NCBI GenBank assembly: GCA_030147065.1
Contig: JASLAP010000206.1
Coordinates: forward strand, 1-36,005
From: Pseudonocardia sp.
GTDB lineage: Bacteria > Actinomycetota > Actinomycetes > Mycobacteriales > Pseudonocardiaceae
DNA: 36,005 nt
Direction: 5' to 3'
How positions within the stretch are numbered: the first letter of the stretch is position 1; the number at the start of each line of letters is the position of its first letter. Position numbers and translations under genes: made by a program. Below are positions 7,431 to 14,804 of the stretch, one piece after another. The notes under the pieces are model-generated. The model saw nothing but the letters and a program-made list of their open reading frames with translations. It was not told the origin of the DNA and did not search any database.

Positions 7431-8339
7431 TCACGCCGGGCCGGAGGTCGCGGCGGTGCTGGTGCCGGGACCGAGCGGGGTGAACGGCCGGGCCGGCCAC
7501 CACGGGTAGAAGTCGGGCATGTCGGTGGACACCCGGTCGGGGAACCGGGCGGGGCGCTTCTCCAGGAACGCCGTCACGCCCTCCGCGGCGTCGGCCGACC
7601 GGCCCCGCTCCAGCACCGCCCGGGAGTCCAGGCGGTGCGCGGCCATCGGGTGGTCGGCGCCGAGCATCCGCCACAGCATCTGCCGGGTGAGCGCCACCGA
7701 CACCGGGGCGGCGTTGTCGGCGATCTCGCGGGCCAGCGCGTACGCCGCCGGCAGCAGCTCGTCGGGCTCGTGCAGCGAGCGCACCAGGCCACCGGCCAGC
7801 GCCTCCTCGGCCCCGAACACCCGGCCGGTGACCGTCCACTCCAGCGCCCGGCTGATCCCGACCAGCCGGGGCAGGAACCAGCTGGACGCCGCCTCCGGCA
7901 CGATGCCCCGCCGGGCGAAGACGAACCCGAACCTCGCCGTGGTCGAGGCGAGGCGGATGTCGGCTGGCAGGGTCATGGTGACCCCGATGCCGACCGCGGG
8001 CCCGTTGAACGCCACGATGACCGGCTTGACCGACTCGAAGATCCGCAGCGAGACGGTGCCGCCGCCGTCGCGGTGCCCGGTGCCCTCCGGGTAGTCGAAG
8101 GTCGACCCGCCCCCGCCGAGGTCGGCACCGGCGCAGAACCCGCGCCCGGCGCCGGTGAGCACGACGGCCCGGACCTCGTCGTCGCCGTCGGTGCGGTCGA
8201 GGGCGTCGATCAGCTCGCCGGCCATCCGGCCGGTGAACGCGTTGAGCCGCTCGGGCCGGTCCAGGGTGATCGTGGCGACCCCGTCGGCAGCCCGGTAGCC
8301 GATCTGCTCGTACCCGGCGCCCGGGTCCGCGGCCGGCAC
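7431..8339 (-). CDS. Crotonase-superfamily enzyme (enoyl-CoA isomerase-like PEAASS motif)
   Basis: A 302-residue member, longer than the usual 260 because of a carboxyl tail (MPDFYPWWPARPFTPLGPGT...). Features: VATITLDRPERLNAFTGRM, GAGRGFCAGADLGGGGS, NGPAVGIGVTMTLPADIRLAS, RRGIVPEAASSWFLPRLVG and RALEWTVTGRVF. The hydratase Glu144 position is Ala, but the Glu of VPEAASS sits where delta3,delta2-enoyl-CoA isomerases carry their catalytic Glu, and the Glu164-like residue (ALEW) is kept. Enoyl-CoA isomerase or a related ring/side-chain reaction is the best guess. The GTG at 8339, 5 bases after the stop of the fabG-like gene, begins VPAADPGAGYEQIGYRAADG; the ribosome site is weak, suggesting coupling to fabG. 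Confidence 0.86.
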   Translation of the reverse strand: MPAADPGAGYEQIGYRAADGVATITLDRPERLNAFTGRMAGELIDALDRTDGDDEVRAVVLTGAGRGFCAGADLGGGGSTFDYPEGTGHRDGGGTVSLRIFESVKPVIVAFNGPAVGIGVTMTLPADIRLASTTARFGFVFARRGIVPEAASSWFLPRLVGISRALEWTVTGRVFGAEEALAGGLVRSLHEPDELLPAAYALAREIADNAAPVSVALTRQMLWRMLGADHPMAAHRLDSRAVLERGRSADAAEGVTAFLEKRPARFPDRVSTDMPDFYPWWPARPFTPLGPGTSTAATSGPA

Positions 8340-8344
8340 GCCGG

Positions 8345-9106
8345 TCAGGCCTTCGGCCCGCCGGCCGCGTACACGACCTGCCCGGACACGAACCCGGCCT
8401 GCTCGCTGACCAGGAACGACACCAGGGCGGCGATGTCCTCGGGCTGCCCGACCCGCCCGACCGGGATGGTCGCCGCGGCACCGGCGATGAAGTCCTCGAA
8501 CGGCACGCCCACCCGCTCGGCGGTCGCCCTGGTCATCTCGGTCTGGATGAAGCCGGGGGCGATGGCGTTGGCGGTCACCCCGAACTTGCCCAGCTCGATG
8601 GCCAGGGTCTTGGTGAAGCCCTGCAGGCCCGCCTTGGCCGCGGAGTAGTTCACCTGGCCCCGGTTGCCCAGCGCGGAGGTGCTGGACAGGCTGACCACCC
8701 GGCCGAACTTCGCCTCGACCATGTGCTTCTGCACCGCGCGGGTCATCAGGAACGCGCCCTTGAGGTGCACCCCCATCACCGTGTCCCACTCCTGCTCGGA
8801 CATCTTGAACAGCAGGTTGTCCCGGGTGACGCCGGCGTTGTTGACCAGCACCGTCGGCCCGCCCAGCTCGGCTGCCACCCGGTCCACCGCGGCCTGCACG
8901 CCGTCGGCGTCGGCGACGTCCACGGCCACCGCGAGCGCCCGGCCACCCGCGGCGACGATCTGCTCGGCGGTGGCCTTGGCGCCGGCCTCGTCCAGGTCCA
9001 GGACGCCGACGGCCAGCCCGTCGGCGGCCAGGCGCAGCGCGGTCGCCGACCCGATGCCGCGGGCGGCCCCGGTGACGATGGCGACGCGGCTCGTCGCAGT
9101 GGTCAT
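8345..9106 (-). CDS. 3-oxoacyl-ACP reductase / 3-hydroxyacyl-CoA dehydrogenase-like SDR
   Basis: A 253-residue classical SDR of the FabG type, first gene of the acyl-CoA operon. The ATG at 9106 has GAGGAG upstream. Motifs: IVTGAARGIG (cofactor), DLDEAGA after strand 2 (an Asp here favours NAD(H)), VNNAGVTRDNLLFKMSEQEWD, the serine of VVSLSSTSALG, the YSAAK catalytic pair, and NAIAPGFIQTEMT. The RDNLLFKMSEQEWD segment is typical of FabG and of acyl-CoA-linked dehydrogenases in actinobacterial degradation clusters. Followed by three crotonases, it most likely oxidises the 3-hydroxyacyl-CoA made in a beta-oxidation-like route. The divergent double-GntR gene is the likely regulator. Confidence 0.88.
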   Translation of the reverse strand: MTTATSRVAIVTGAARGIGSATALRLAADGLAVGVLDLDEAGAKATAEQIVAAGGRALAVAVDVADADGVQAAVDRVAAELGGPTVLVNNAGVTRDNLLFKMSEQEWDTVMGVHLKGAFLMTRAVQKHMVEAKFGRVVSLSSTSALGNRGQVNYSAAKAGLQGFTKTLAIELGKFGVTANAIAPGFIQTEMTRATAERVGVPFEDFIAGAAATIPVGRVGQPEDIAALVSFLVSEQAGFVSGQVVYAAGGPKA

Positions 9107-9398
9107 GCGTTCACTCCTCGATCCGTGGGCGACCGTCGGTGGCCGCACAGCGGGCCCGATCATCCCCCGCGGGTGCCGCCGGTTCCAGGGTCTGCCGCCC
9201 GCCGGTGCACCCCGATCGGTGTCGCGTCCGCCACTTTCCGGACACCGAATCGGCCTCCCCGGCGGTGCAGCGGCCCGCCGGCGGCCGCGGTGGCGCGGGA
9301 ACCGCCGCGGGCGGCGCGTGACGGCATCGGCGGTGACAGCGGTCTCTAGACTGGGCGCGCCGGACCCGCCGGCGCCCGCCCCGAGGGAGATGGCCGCC
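9107..9398. promoter_or_regulatory. Divergent control region of the fabG-crotonase operon and the double-GntR gene
   Basis: A 292-base gap between divergent genes. It contains an inverted repeat, CCGATCGGTGTC at 9212-9223 and GGACACCGAATCGG at 9240-9253, whose arms pair except for one extra base, 106 bases or more upstream of fabG; this is the best operator or hairpin candidate. TAGACT at 9347-9352 could be a -10 box for the regulator. No match to the short FadR-type half-sites was convincing. Confidence 0.35.
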
Positions 9399-10901
9399 AT
9401 GTCGACAGCAGGCGTCGACACGGCGCGCGCGCCGGAACCCGCGGGGCCGCCCGGCAAACTGGCCTCCCAGATCGCCCGCCGGATCGAGGCCGACGTGCTG
9501 CGCCGCGGGTGGCCGGTCGGCGAGTCGCTGGGCTCGGAGCCCCAGCTGCGCGAGCGGTTCGGGGTGAGCCGGGCGGTCCTGCGCGAGGCGGTCCGGCTCG
9601 TCGAGCACCACCAGGTCGCCCGGATGCGCCGGGGCCCGGGCGGCGGGCTGTTCGTCACCGCCCCGGACGCCTCGCCCGCCACCCGGGCCACCGTCATCTA
9701 CCTCGAGTACGTCGGCACCACGGTGGCCGACCTGATGCACGCCCGGTCGCTGATCGAACCCCTGGCCGTCGCCCTGGCCGCGGAGCGGATCACCGAGGAG
9801 GGCATCGCCGGGCTGCGGCGCGCACTCGACGACGAGCGCGCCGGCCCGGGCCCGGTCACCGACCCGTGGGCCGGCAACCCGCTGCACGTGCTGCTGGCCG
9901 GGCTGTCCGGCAACCCGGTGCTGGAGCTGTTCGTCGACGTGCTGACCCGGCTCACCAACCGGTACCTGCACACCGCGGAGATCAGCGATCCGCAGGACCG
10001 GGCGGTGGCCCTGGCTCACGTGCTGCGCCACCACGCCGCCATCGTGGACGCGGTGGTGGCCGGTGACAGCAGCCGCGCGGCAGCCCGGATGGGCGCCTAC
10101 CTGGACGCGGCCTCGGGCTGGCTGGGCGAGCGCCGGCCGGACCGGCCCGGGCCGGTGGACGACCGGCCGGCACCGGCGTGGGCCCCGGCCCCGGACCCGG
10201 CGCCGGCCTGGGCGGAACCGCCCGACGGCGAGCGGGCCAAGCTGGCCGAGGTGATCTCCTCGCGGATCCGGGAGGAGATCGTCACCCGGGGCTGGCCGGT
10301 GGACACCGTGCTCGGTTCGGAGACCGAGCTGCTGGCCCGCTACCGGATCAGCCGGGCCGTGCTGCGCGAGGCGGTGCGGCTGCTGGAGCACCACTCGGTG
10401 GCCCGGATGCGCCGCGGGCCCGGCGGCGGGCTGCTGGTCACCCGGCCCGACCCGCAGGCCAGCATCGAGACCATCGCGCTGCACCTGGAGTACCGCCGGG
10501 TCGGCGGCGAGGACCTGCGCGTGGTGCGCGACGCGATCGAGCTCGGCGCGCTGGAGCGGGTGCTCGCCCGGGCCGACCCGGCCGCGGAGCCGCTGCTGCG
10601 GGCCGCGGTCGCGCACGTCACCGACGGCCCGCCGGGCGACCCGGCCAAGGCCGACGTGTTCCACACCGAGCTGGCCCGGCTGTCGGGCAACCCGGTGCTG
10701 GCGCTGTTCCTGCGGATCATCACCGAGCTGTTCCGCCGGCACACCTCGGTGCAGGACCAGCCGCCGCCCGGCGACGAGGCCGCCGACGAGGTGCGCCACG
10801 TCCACGAGCGGATCCTGGCCGCCGTGCTGGACGGCGACGCCGGCCTGGCCCGGCACCGGATGCGGCGCCACCTGGAGGCGCTGGTCCACTGGTGGCACTG
10901 A
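9399..10901 (+). CDS. Tandem double FadR-type GntR transcription regulator
   Basis: A 500-residue protein made of two complete GntR/FadR regulators in series. Unit 1: winged helix about residues 20-88 and FCD ligand domain 98-240. A Pro/Ala-rich linker (about 241-277, PAWAPAPDPAPAWAEPP) leads to unit 2: winged helix 279-348 and FCD domain 355-500. The recognition regions are nearly the same, SRAVLREAVRLVEHHQVARM and SRAVLREAVRLLEHHSVARM, each followed by RRGPGGGL. FCD histidines occur in both halves (PLHVLLAGLSGNPVLELF; VFHTELARLSGNPVLALF; VRHVHERI). A normal family member is about 230-250 residues and binds DNA as a dimer; here one chain could supply both half-dimers. The ATG at 9399 is preferred over one 9 bases earlier because GAGGGAG lies at proper distance. 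Divergent to the acyl-CoA operon, so an acyl-CoA or similar ligand is plausible. Confidence 0.9.
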   Translation: MSTAGVDTARAPEPAGPPGKLASQIARRIEADVLRRGWPVGESLGSEPQLRERFGVSRAVLREAVRLVEHHQVARMRRGPGGGLFVTAPDASPATRATVIYLEYVGTTVADLMHARSLIEPLAVALAAERITEEGIAGLRRALDDERAGPGPVTDPWAGNPLHVLLAGLSGNPVLELFVDVLTRLTNRYLHTAEISDPQDRAVALAHVLRHHAAIVDAVVAGDSSRAAARMGAYLDAASGWLGERRPDRPGPVDDRPAPAWAPAPDPAPAWAEPPDGERAKLAEVISSRIREEIVTRGWPVDTVLGSETELLARYRISRAVLREAVRLLEHHSVARMRRGPGGGLLVTRPDPQASIETIALHLEYRRVGGEDLRVVRDAIELGALERVLARADPAAEPLLRAAVAHVTDGPPGDPAKADVFHTELARLSGNPVLALFLRIITELFRRHTSVQDQPPPGDEAADEVRHVHERILAAVLDGDAGLARHRMRRHLEALVHWWH

Positions 10902-10933
10902 CCGGCACTGATCGGCACCGATCGGCACTGAGC
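10894..10933. repeat. Four tandem 10-bp repeats over the stop codon of the double-GntR gene
   Basis: GGCACTGACC, GGCACTGATC, GGCACCGATC and GGCACTGAGC follow each other without gap. The first copy contains the stop codon of the regulator. The array lies between convergent genes (the exporter gene ends at 10952). Later copies contain GATCGG, giving no strong hairpin, so this looks like a short tandem duplication more than a terminator. Confidence 0.8.
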
Positions 10934-10951
10934 CCGGCGGGGCGTCCCGCG

Positions 10952-12481
10952 CTACCGCCCCGGCTCCGGCCCGTTCCCGACCGGTATCCGATCCCCGCGC
11001 AGGACGAGCGCGGCGGCCAGCGCGGTCACCACGAGCAGGGCGGCACCGACCAGTGCCACGACGGTCAGGCTGGTCGTGAACGCGTCGAACGCCGCTCCCC
11101 GCAGCGCTTCGCCTTCGGCTGCGGTGCGGGTCGCGGCGGCCGCCACCGCACCGCCGACCGTGTCGACCGCCTCGGCCGGGACACCGGGAAGCCCGGCGGC
11201 ACGCATCTGCTCGCGGTAGACGAACGCCGAGACAGTGCCGAAGGCGGCGATGCCCAGGGCATCGCCGAGGGCGACGCCGGTCTCGGAGATGCTCGCCGCC
11301 GCGCCGGCCCGGCCCGCCGGGGCGGCGCCCAGGATCATGCTGTTCGCCGTCGTGCCGACCGCGCCGATGCCGGCGGTGAGGATCGTGTAGCCGGCGATGA
11401 AGCCGACCGGCTCGGTTCCCGCGGCGGGACCGCCGATGGCGACCATCCCGACCGCCCCGACGAGCAGGCCGGTCACCACCAGCGAGCCCGGCTGGATGCG
11501 GCGGGCGAGCGCGGCGGCGACCGCAGCCCCCAGCGCGGCACCGGCGAACGTGGGCAGCGCCGCGAGCGCCGCACCGAGCGGGCTCATCCCGTGAACGGTC
11601 TGCAGGGAGGTGAACGCGAGCAGTCCCGTGCCGACCATCGCCACGGAGGCGACGGTGCCGGTGACAGCGGCGACGCTGAACGCCGGGCTACCGAACAGAG
11701 CGAGGTCGAGGAACGGGTGGACCGCGCGCCACTGGCGGCGGACGAACAGGACGAGCAGCAGCAGCCCGACCAGCAGCCCGGCGACCCCGCCCGCGTCGGG
11801 TCCGTGGTCGGCGAACCGCTTCGCGGAGTGGACCAGGCCCAGTACCGCGGCCAGCGACAGCAGGGCACCGACGACGTCGAAGCGGGTGGGGCGCGGGTCG
11901 CGCGACTCCGGCACCAGCAGCAGTGCGGCCACCAGGAGCAACGCCATCACCGGCAGGTTGACCAGGAAGACCGCGTTCCAGGCGAAGCGCTCCAGCAGCA
12001 GCCCGCCGAGGACGGGCCCGGCTACCGCGCCCCCGGTGAAGGCGACGGTCCACGCCGCGACGGCCGTCCGGCGCCGGCCGTCGTCGGCGAACATGCCGCG
12101 GATCAGCGCGAGGGTGGACGGGGCGAGGGTGGCCGCGCCGACTCCCAGCAGCACGCGGCCGGCGATGAACAGCTCGGGCGACCGCGCGAGACCCAGTGCC
12201 AGCGACGCCGCGCCGAACACGAGCGCTCCACACATCAGCAGCCGGCGCCGGCCGATCCGGTCGCCCAGCGCACCCATGGTGACCAGCAGCCCGGCCAACA
12301 CGAAGCTGTAGCTGTCCATCATCCAGAGCAGTTCCGCGGCGGTGGGCGAGAGGTCCGCGGCGATGGCGGGGCCGGCGGTGAACAGGATCGAGATGTCCAT
12401 CGACACCAGCAGCGCGGGCAGGAGCAGGACGACGAGGCCCCACCAGGTGCGGACGGTTGTGGGCGGCGGGCTGTCGAGCAC
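10952..12481 (-). CDS. MFS drug exporter, DHA2 (14-span) family
   Basis: A 509-residue proton-driven exporter similar in layout to QacA, SmvA and LfrA. About 14 hydrophobic spans can be traced. Family motifs: VSMDISILFTAGPAIAADL in span 1 (motif D1-like), GALGDRIGRRRLLM (motif A) between spans 2 and 3, and AVAGPVLGGLLLERFAWNAVF (motif C) in span 5. The GTG start at 12481 has no ribosome site but lies 6 bases after a TACGAT -10 box, so it is probably translated from a leaderless message. The divergent TetR gene and the palindromes between them indicate drug-inducible repression. Likely substrates are cationic drugs or antiseptics; the exact ones cannot be read. Confidence 0.92.
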   Translation of the reverse strand: MLDSPPPTTVRTWWGLVVLLLPALLVSMDISILFTAGPAIAADLSPTAAELLWMMDSYSFVLAGLLVTMGALGDRIGRRRLLMCGALVFGAASLALGLARSPELFIAGRVLLGVGAATLAPSTLALIRGMFADDGRRRTAVAAWTVAFTGGAVAGPVLGGLLLERFAWNAVFLVNLPVMALLLVAALLLVPESRDPRPTRFDVVGALLSLAAVLGLVHSAKRFADHGPDAGGVAGLLVGLLLLVLFVRRQWRAVHPFLDLALFGSPAFSVAAVTGTVASVAMVGTGLLAFTSLQTVHGMSPLGAALAALPTFAGAALGAAVAAALARRIQPGSLVVTGLLVGAVGMVAIGGPAAGTEPVGFIAGYTILTAGIGAVGTTANSMILGAAPAGRAGAAASISETGVALGDALGIAAFGTVSAFVYREQMRAAGLPGVPAEAVDTVGGAVAAAATRTAAEGEALRGAAFDAFTTSLTVVALVGAALLVVTALAAALVLRGDRIPVGNGPEPGR

Positions 12482-12487
12482 GGCGTG

Positions 12488-12543
12488 ATCGTACGTACGT
12501 ACAAATTGTCCTTCAAGACGTACGTACGTCCGCCTCGTAGGCT
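12488..12543. promoter_or_regulatory. Divergent promoters and TetR operators of the exporter/repressor pair
   Basis: On the minus strand TTGAAG (12511-12516) and TACGAT (12488-12493) are separated by exactly 17 bases and lie 6 bases before the exporter GTG. On the plus strand TAGGCT (12538-12543) lies 6 bases before the repressor GTG. Two perfect palindromes flank an AT-rich centre: GTACGTACGTAC (12491-12502), covering the exporter -10 box, and GACGTACGTACGTC (12517-12530), between the exporter -35 box and the repressor -10 box. Their centres are 27 bases apart. This fits a TetR dimer pair shutting both promoters. Confidence 0.75.
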
Positions 12544-12549
12544 GGCGGG

Positions 12550-13128
12550 GTGAACCAACGCGAAGCCGTGCTGGCCGGGGCGAAGCAGTGCCTGGTGGAG
12601 AAGGGCTACGGCCGGACCACCGCCCGCGACATCGCCGCCGCCTCCGGCGCCCACCTCGCCTCGATCGGCTACCACTTCGGGTCCAAGGACCGGCTGATGG
12701 CCACGGCCGCGCTGGAGGCGTCGGCGGCGTGGGGCGACACCGTGGAGCGGGCAGCCCGCGAGGCCGGCGGGACGGATCCGGCCGAGCGGCTCGGTGAGCT
12801 GCTGGTCGGGCTGCTGGCGGCGATCCCCGCCTCGCGCGACCTCCAGTCCGCGAGCCTCCAGGCCCTCGCCCAGGCCCCGTTCGACGCGCAGTTGCGGGCG
12901 GAGTTCGCGGACGGGATGGCCGCGGCCCGCGCCGCGCTGGCGGCCGTGGTGCTCGGCGTGCCCTCGGTCGAGCGCGGCTCGGCGGCGGAGCGCGGCCTCG
13001 GTTCGCTGGTCGGGGCGCTGGTGACCGGGCTCATCGCCCAGGCCTGCGTCGACCCGGAGTCGCTGCCCGACGCCGGGACCGTCCTGGCCGCCGTCCGCTC
13101 GATCGCCGAGGCCGGGACCCCGGCCTAG
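12550..13128 (+). CDS. TetR-family repressor of the DHA2 exporter
   Basis: A 192-residue TetR protein: MNQREAVLAGAKQCLVEKGY, then the helix-turn-helix TTARDIAAASGAHLASIGYH followed by FGSKDRLM, at about residues 24-55, and a helical carboxyl domain for ligand binding and dimerisation. The GTG start is 6 bases past a TAGGCT box with no Shine-Dalgarno sequence, a leaderless arrangement. It is divergent from the exporter and its own promoter carries one of the two palindromes, so it probably represses both genes until a drug binds. Confidence 0.92.
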   Translation: MNQREAVLAGAKQCLVEKGYGRTTARDIAAASGAHLASIGYHFGSKDRLMATAALEASAAWGDTVERAAREAGGTDPAERLGELLVGLLAAIPASRDLQSASLQALAQAPFDAQLRAEFADGMAAARAALAAVVLGVPSVERGSAAERGLGSLVGALVTGLIAQACVDPESLPDAGTVLAAVRSIAEAGTPA

Positions 13129-13147
13129 GCGATCGGCGGCGGACCGG

Positions 13148-13912
13148 TCAGCGGCCCTTCCAGACCGGGGCGCGCTTCTCGGCGAAAGCGGTGGCGCCCT
13201 CCCGGGCGTCGGCCGATCCGAACACCGGCCCGACGATCTTCGCCTGCTCGGCCCAGCCCTCGGCCAGCGTCCAGTCGGCGCTGGACCGGGCGATCTGCTT
13301 GGTCGCGGCCACCGCGAGCGGGCCGTTGCCGGCGATCAGCGTGGCCAGCTCGACCGCCGCGGCCAGCGCCCCGCCCTCGTCGGTGAGCCGGTTGACCAGC
13401 CCGACCTCGGCGGCCCGCTCGGCGCCGAACGGCTCGCCGGTCAGCAGCAGCTCCAGGGCGATGGCGAAGGGCACCCGGCGGGGCAGTTGCAGGGCGGCGC
13501 CGCCGGCGGCGACCAGCGAGCGCTTGACCTCCGGAACGCCGAACCGGGCGGTCCGGGCGGCCACGATCAGGTCGCAGGCCAGCAGCAGCTCGAACCCCCC
13601 GGCCAGCGCCCAGCCCTCGACCGCGCCGATCAACGGCTTGCGCGGCGGGGTCTGGGTGATGCCGCACAGCCCGCGGCCCTCGATCGCCGGGCTCTCGCCG
13701 CGCAGGAACGCCTTGAGGTCCATCCCGGCCGAGAAGGTGCCGCCGGCCCCGGTGAGCACGCCGGCCCACAGCTCCTCGGACGCGTCGAGCTCGTCGACGG
13801 CCGCGGCCACCGCCTCGGCCACCGCCAGGTTGAGCGCGTTCTTCGCCGCGGGGCGGTTGATGGTGATGACCTGCACGGCGCCGCGGCGCTCGACGAGAAC
13901 CTCGTCCGACAC
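13148..13912 (-). CDS. Enoyl-CoA hydratase (canonical crotonase)
   Basis: A 254-residue crotonase that should hydrate 2-enoyl-CoA to 3-hydroxyacyl-CoA. Unlike the three crotonases at 5835-8339 it keeps both catalytic acids: the Glu of FGVPEVKRSL (Glu144 position) and the Glu of IALELLLTGEPF (Glu164 position). Oxyanion-hole parts are GAGGTFSAGMDLKAFL and EGWALAGGFELLLACDLIVA. The GTG at 13912 has GGAGGAG 5 bases upstream. A TACTGT hexamer (13952-13957, minus) could be its own -10 box; otherwise it could be read through from the IclR gene 87 bases upstream. Its end is 19 bases from the convergent TetR gene. A link to aromatic or fatty-acid breakdown is likely but the substrate is not visible. 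Confidence 0.9.
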   Translation of the reverse strand: MSDEVLVERRGAVQVITINRPAAKNALNLAVAEAVAAAVDELDASEELWAGVLTGAGGTFSAGMDLKAFLRGESPAIEGRGLCGITQTPPRKPLIGAVEGWALAGGFELLLACDLIVAARTARFGVPEVKRSLVAAGGAALQLPRRVPFAIALELLLTGEPFGAERAAEVGLVNRLTDEGGALAAAVELATLIAGNGPLAVAATKQIARSSADWTLAEGWAEQAKIVGPVFGSADAREGATAFAEKRAPVWKGR

Positions 13913-13999
13913 GTTCTCTCCTCCGGTGGCTGGGCCCGACTCGACAGCCGGACAGTAACCGCAATCCGCCGCCTCAATGCGCAGCCTCGATCCGGGCCC

Positions 14000-14755
14000 T
14001 CACTCCGCGGCGGCGAGCTCGTGCTCGATCCGCTCGGTGGTGGCGGCCAGGCTGCGCGCCCAGCCCGCGAGCCGGTCGCGGGAGAACCGGGTGGTCGGCA
14101 TCGCGATGGACACCGCGACCGAGTCTGGCCCCGCCGGGTCGCGCACCACCCGGCCGATCGCGGTGACCCCGGGTTCGGTGCCGCGGTCGTTGACGGCGAA
14201 CCCGCGCCGACGGATCCGGCCGAGCTCGCGCAGCAGGGCGGGCAGGTCCGCCACCGGCGGCTCGGCGGCGTCCGGGCCGGTGTACAGGGCGCGCACCTCG
14301 GTGTCGGGACGGGCGGCGAGCACGGCCTTGCCGCCCGACGTCAGGTGCGCGGGCAACACCCGGCCCTCCCGGTCCCCCACCCGCAGCACCTGGGCGCACT
14401 CGACGGTGGCCACGAACCGGGCGCGGTCGCCGTGCACGGCCATCAGGTTGGTGGTCTCGCCGGTCAGCTCGGTGAGCGCGCGCAGGTGCGGCAGCGCCAG
14501 CCGGCGCACCCGGCTCGACGGCTCGACCACGGCCGGGCGGCGCAGCGCCGGCCCGGCCCGGTAGCGGCGGTCCGGCGCCCGCTCGGCGAAGTCCCGGTAG
14601 ACCAGCATCGCGAGCAGCCGGTGCGCGGTGGACCGGGCCACGCCGAGCCGCTGGGCGGCCTCGCTGACCCGCAGCGGGCCCTCCTGCTGCAGCAGCGTCA
14701 CGAGGTGCAGGGCGTGGTCGACCGAGTCGATGGCGTAGGTCGGCCGGTTCTGCAC
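14000..14755 (-). CDS. IclR-family regulator of the gentisate genes
   Basis: A 251-residue IclR protein. The winged helix is at about residues 5-70 (DSVDHALHLVTLLQQEGPLR, then VSEAAQRLGVARSTAHRLLA) and the effector domain fills the rest (ETTNLMAVHGDRARFVATVE; LPAHLTSGGKAVLAARPD; RRRGFAVNDRGTEPGVTAIG; VSIAMPTTRF). The GTG at 14755 is 6 bases after a TATTGT -10 box (14762-14767, minus), so the message should be leaderless; a frame extension upstream would cross the operator. It is divergent from gentisate dioxygenase and a 17-base palindrome overlaps its own start codon, so it probably controls both itself and the catabolic genes, with 3-hydroxybenzoate or gentisate as candidate inducers. Confidence 0.9.
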   Translation of the reverse strand: MQNRPTYAIDSVDHALHLVTLLQQEGPLRVSEAAQRLGVARSTAHRLLAMLVYRDFAERAPDRRYRAGPALRRPAVVEPSSRVRRLALPHLRALTELTGETTNLMAVHGDRARFVATVECAQVLRVGDREGRVLPAHLTSGGKAVLAARPDTEVRALYTGPDAAEPPVADLPALLRELGRIRRRGFAVNDRGTEPGVTAIGRVVRDPAGPDSVAVSIAMPTTRFSRDRLAGWARSLAATTERIEHELAAAE

Positions 14756-14796
14756 AGCAGAACAATAGCTCCCGCGCCGCAGAACGCTCGTAGCGT
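14747..14796. promoter_or_regulatory. Divergent leaderless promoters and IclR operator
   Basis: GTTCTGC-ACA-GCAGAAC (14747-14763) is a perfect dyad with 7-base arms lying over the IclR start codon and next to its TATTGT -10 box. The half-site GCAGAAC recurs at 14779-14785, 22 bases (about two helix turns) further toward the catabolic genes. A second dyad ACGCT-CGT-AGCGT (14784-14796) contains TAGCGT (14791-14796), a -10 box 8 bases before the dioxygenase ATG at 14805. The geometry suits one IclR protein repressing itself and acting on the dioxygenase promoter. Confidence 0.7.
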
Positions 14797-14804
14797 CTTC
14801 GAGC

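Noticed and set aside
10894..10933. CRISPR-like repeat array
   Set aside because: The units are 10 bases, adjoin without spacers, and no cas gene is present.
10178..12553. A 791-codon plus-strand frame crossing the end of the regulator and the whole exporter gene
   Set aside because: It lies antisense to a clear 14-span MFS protein and reads as low-complexity Arg/Gly/Gln sequence without motifs.
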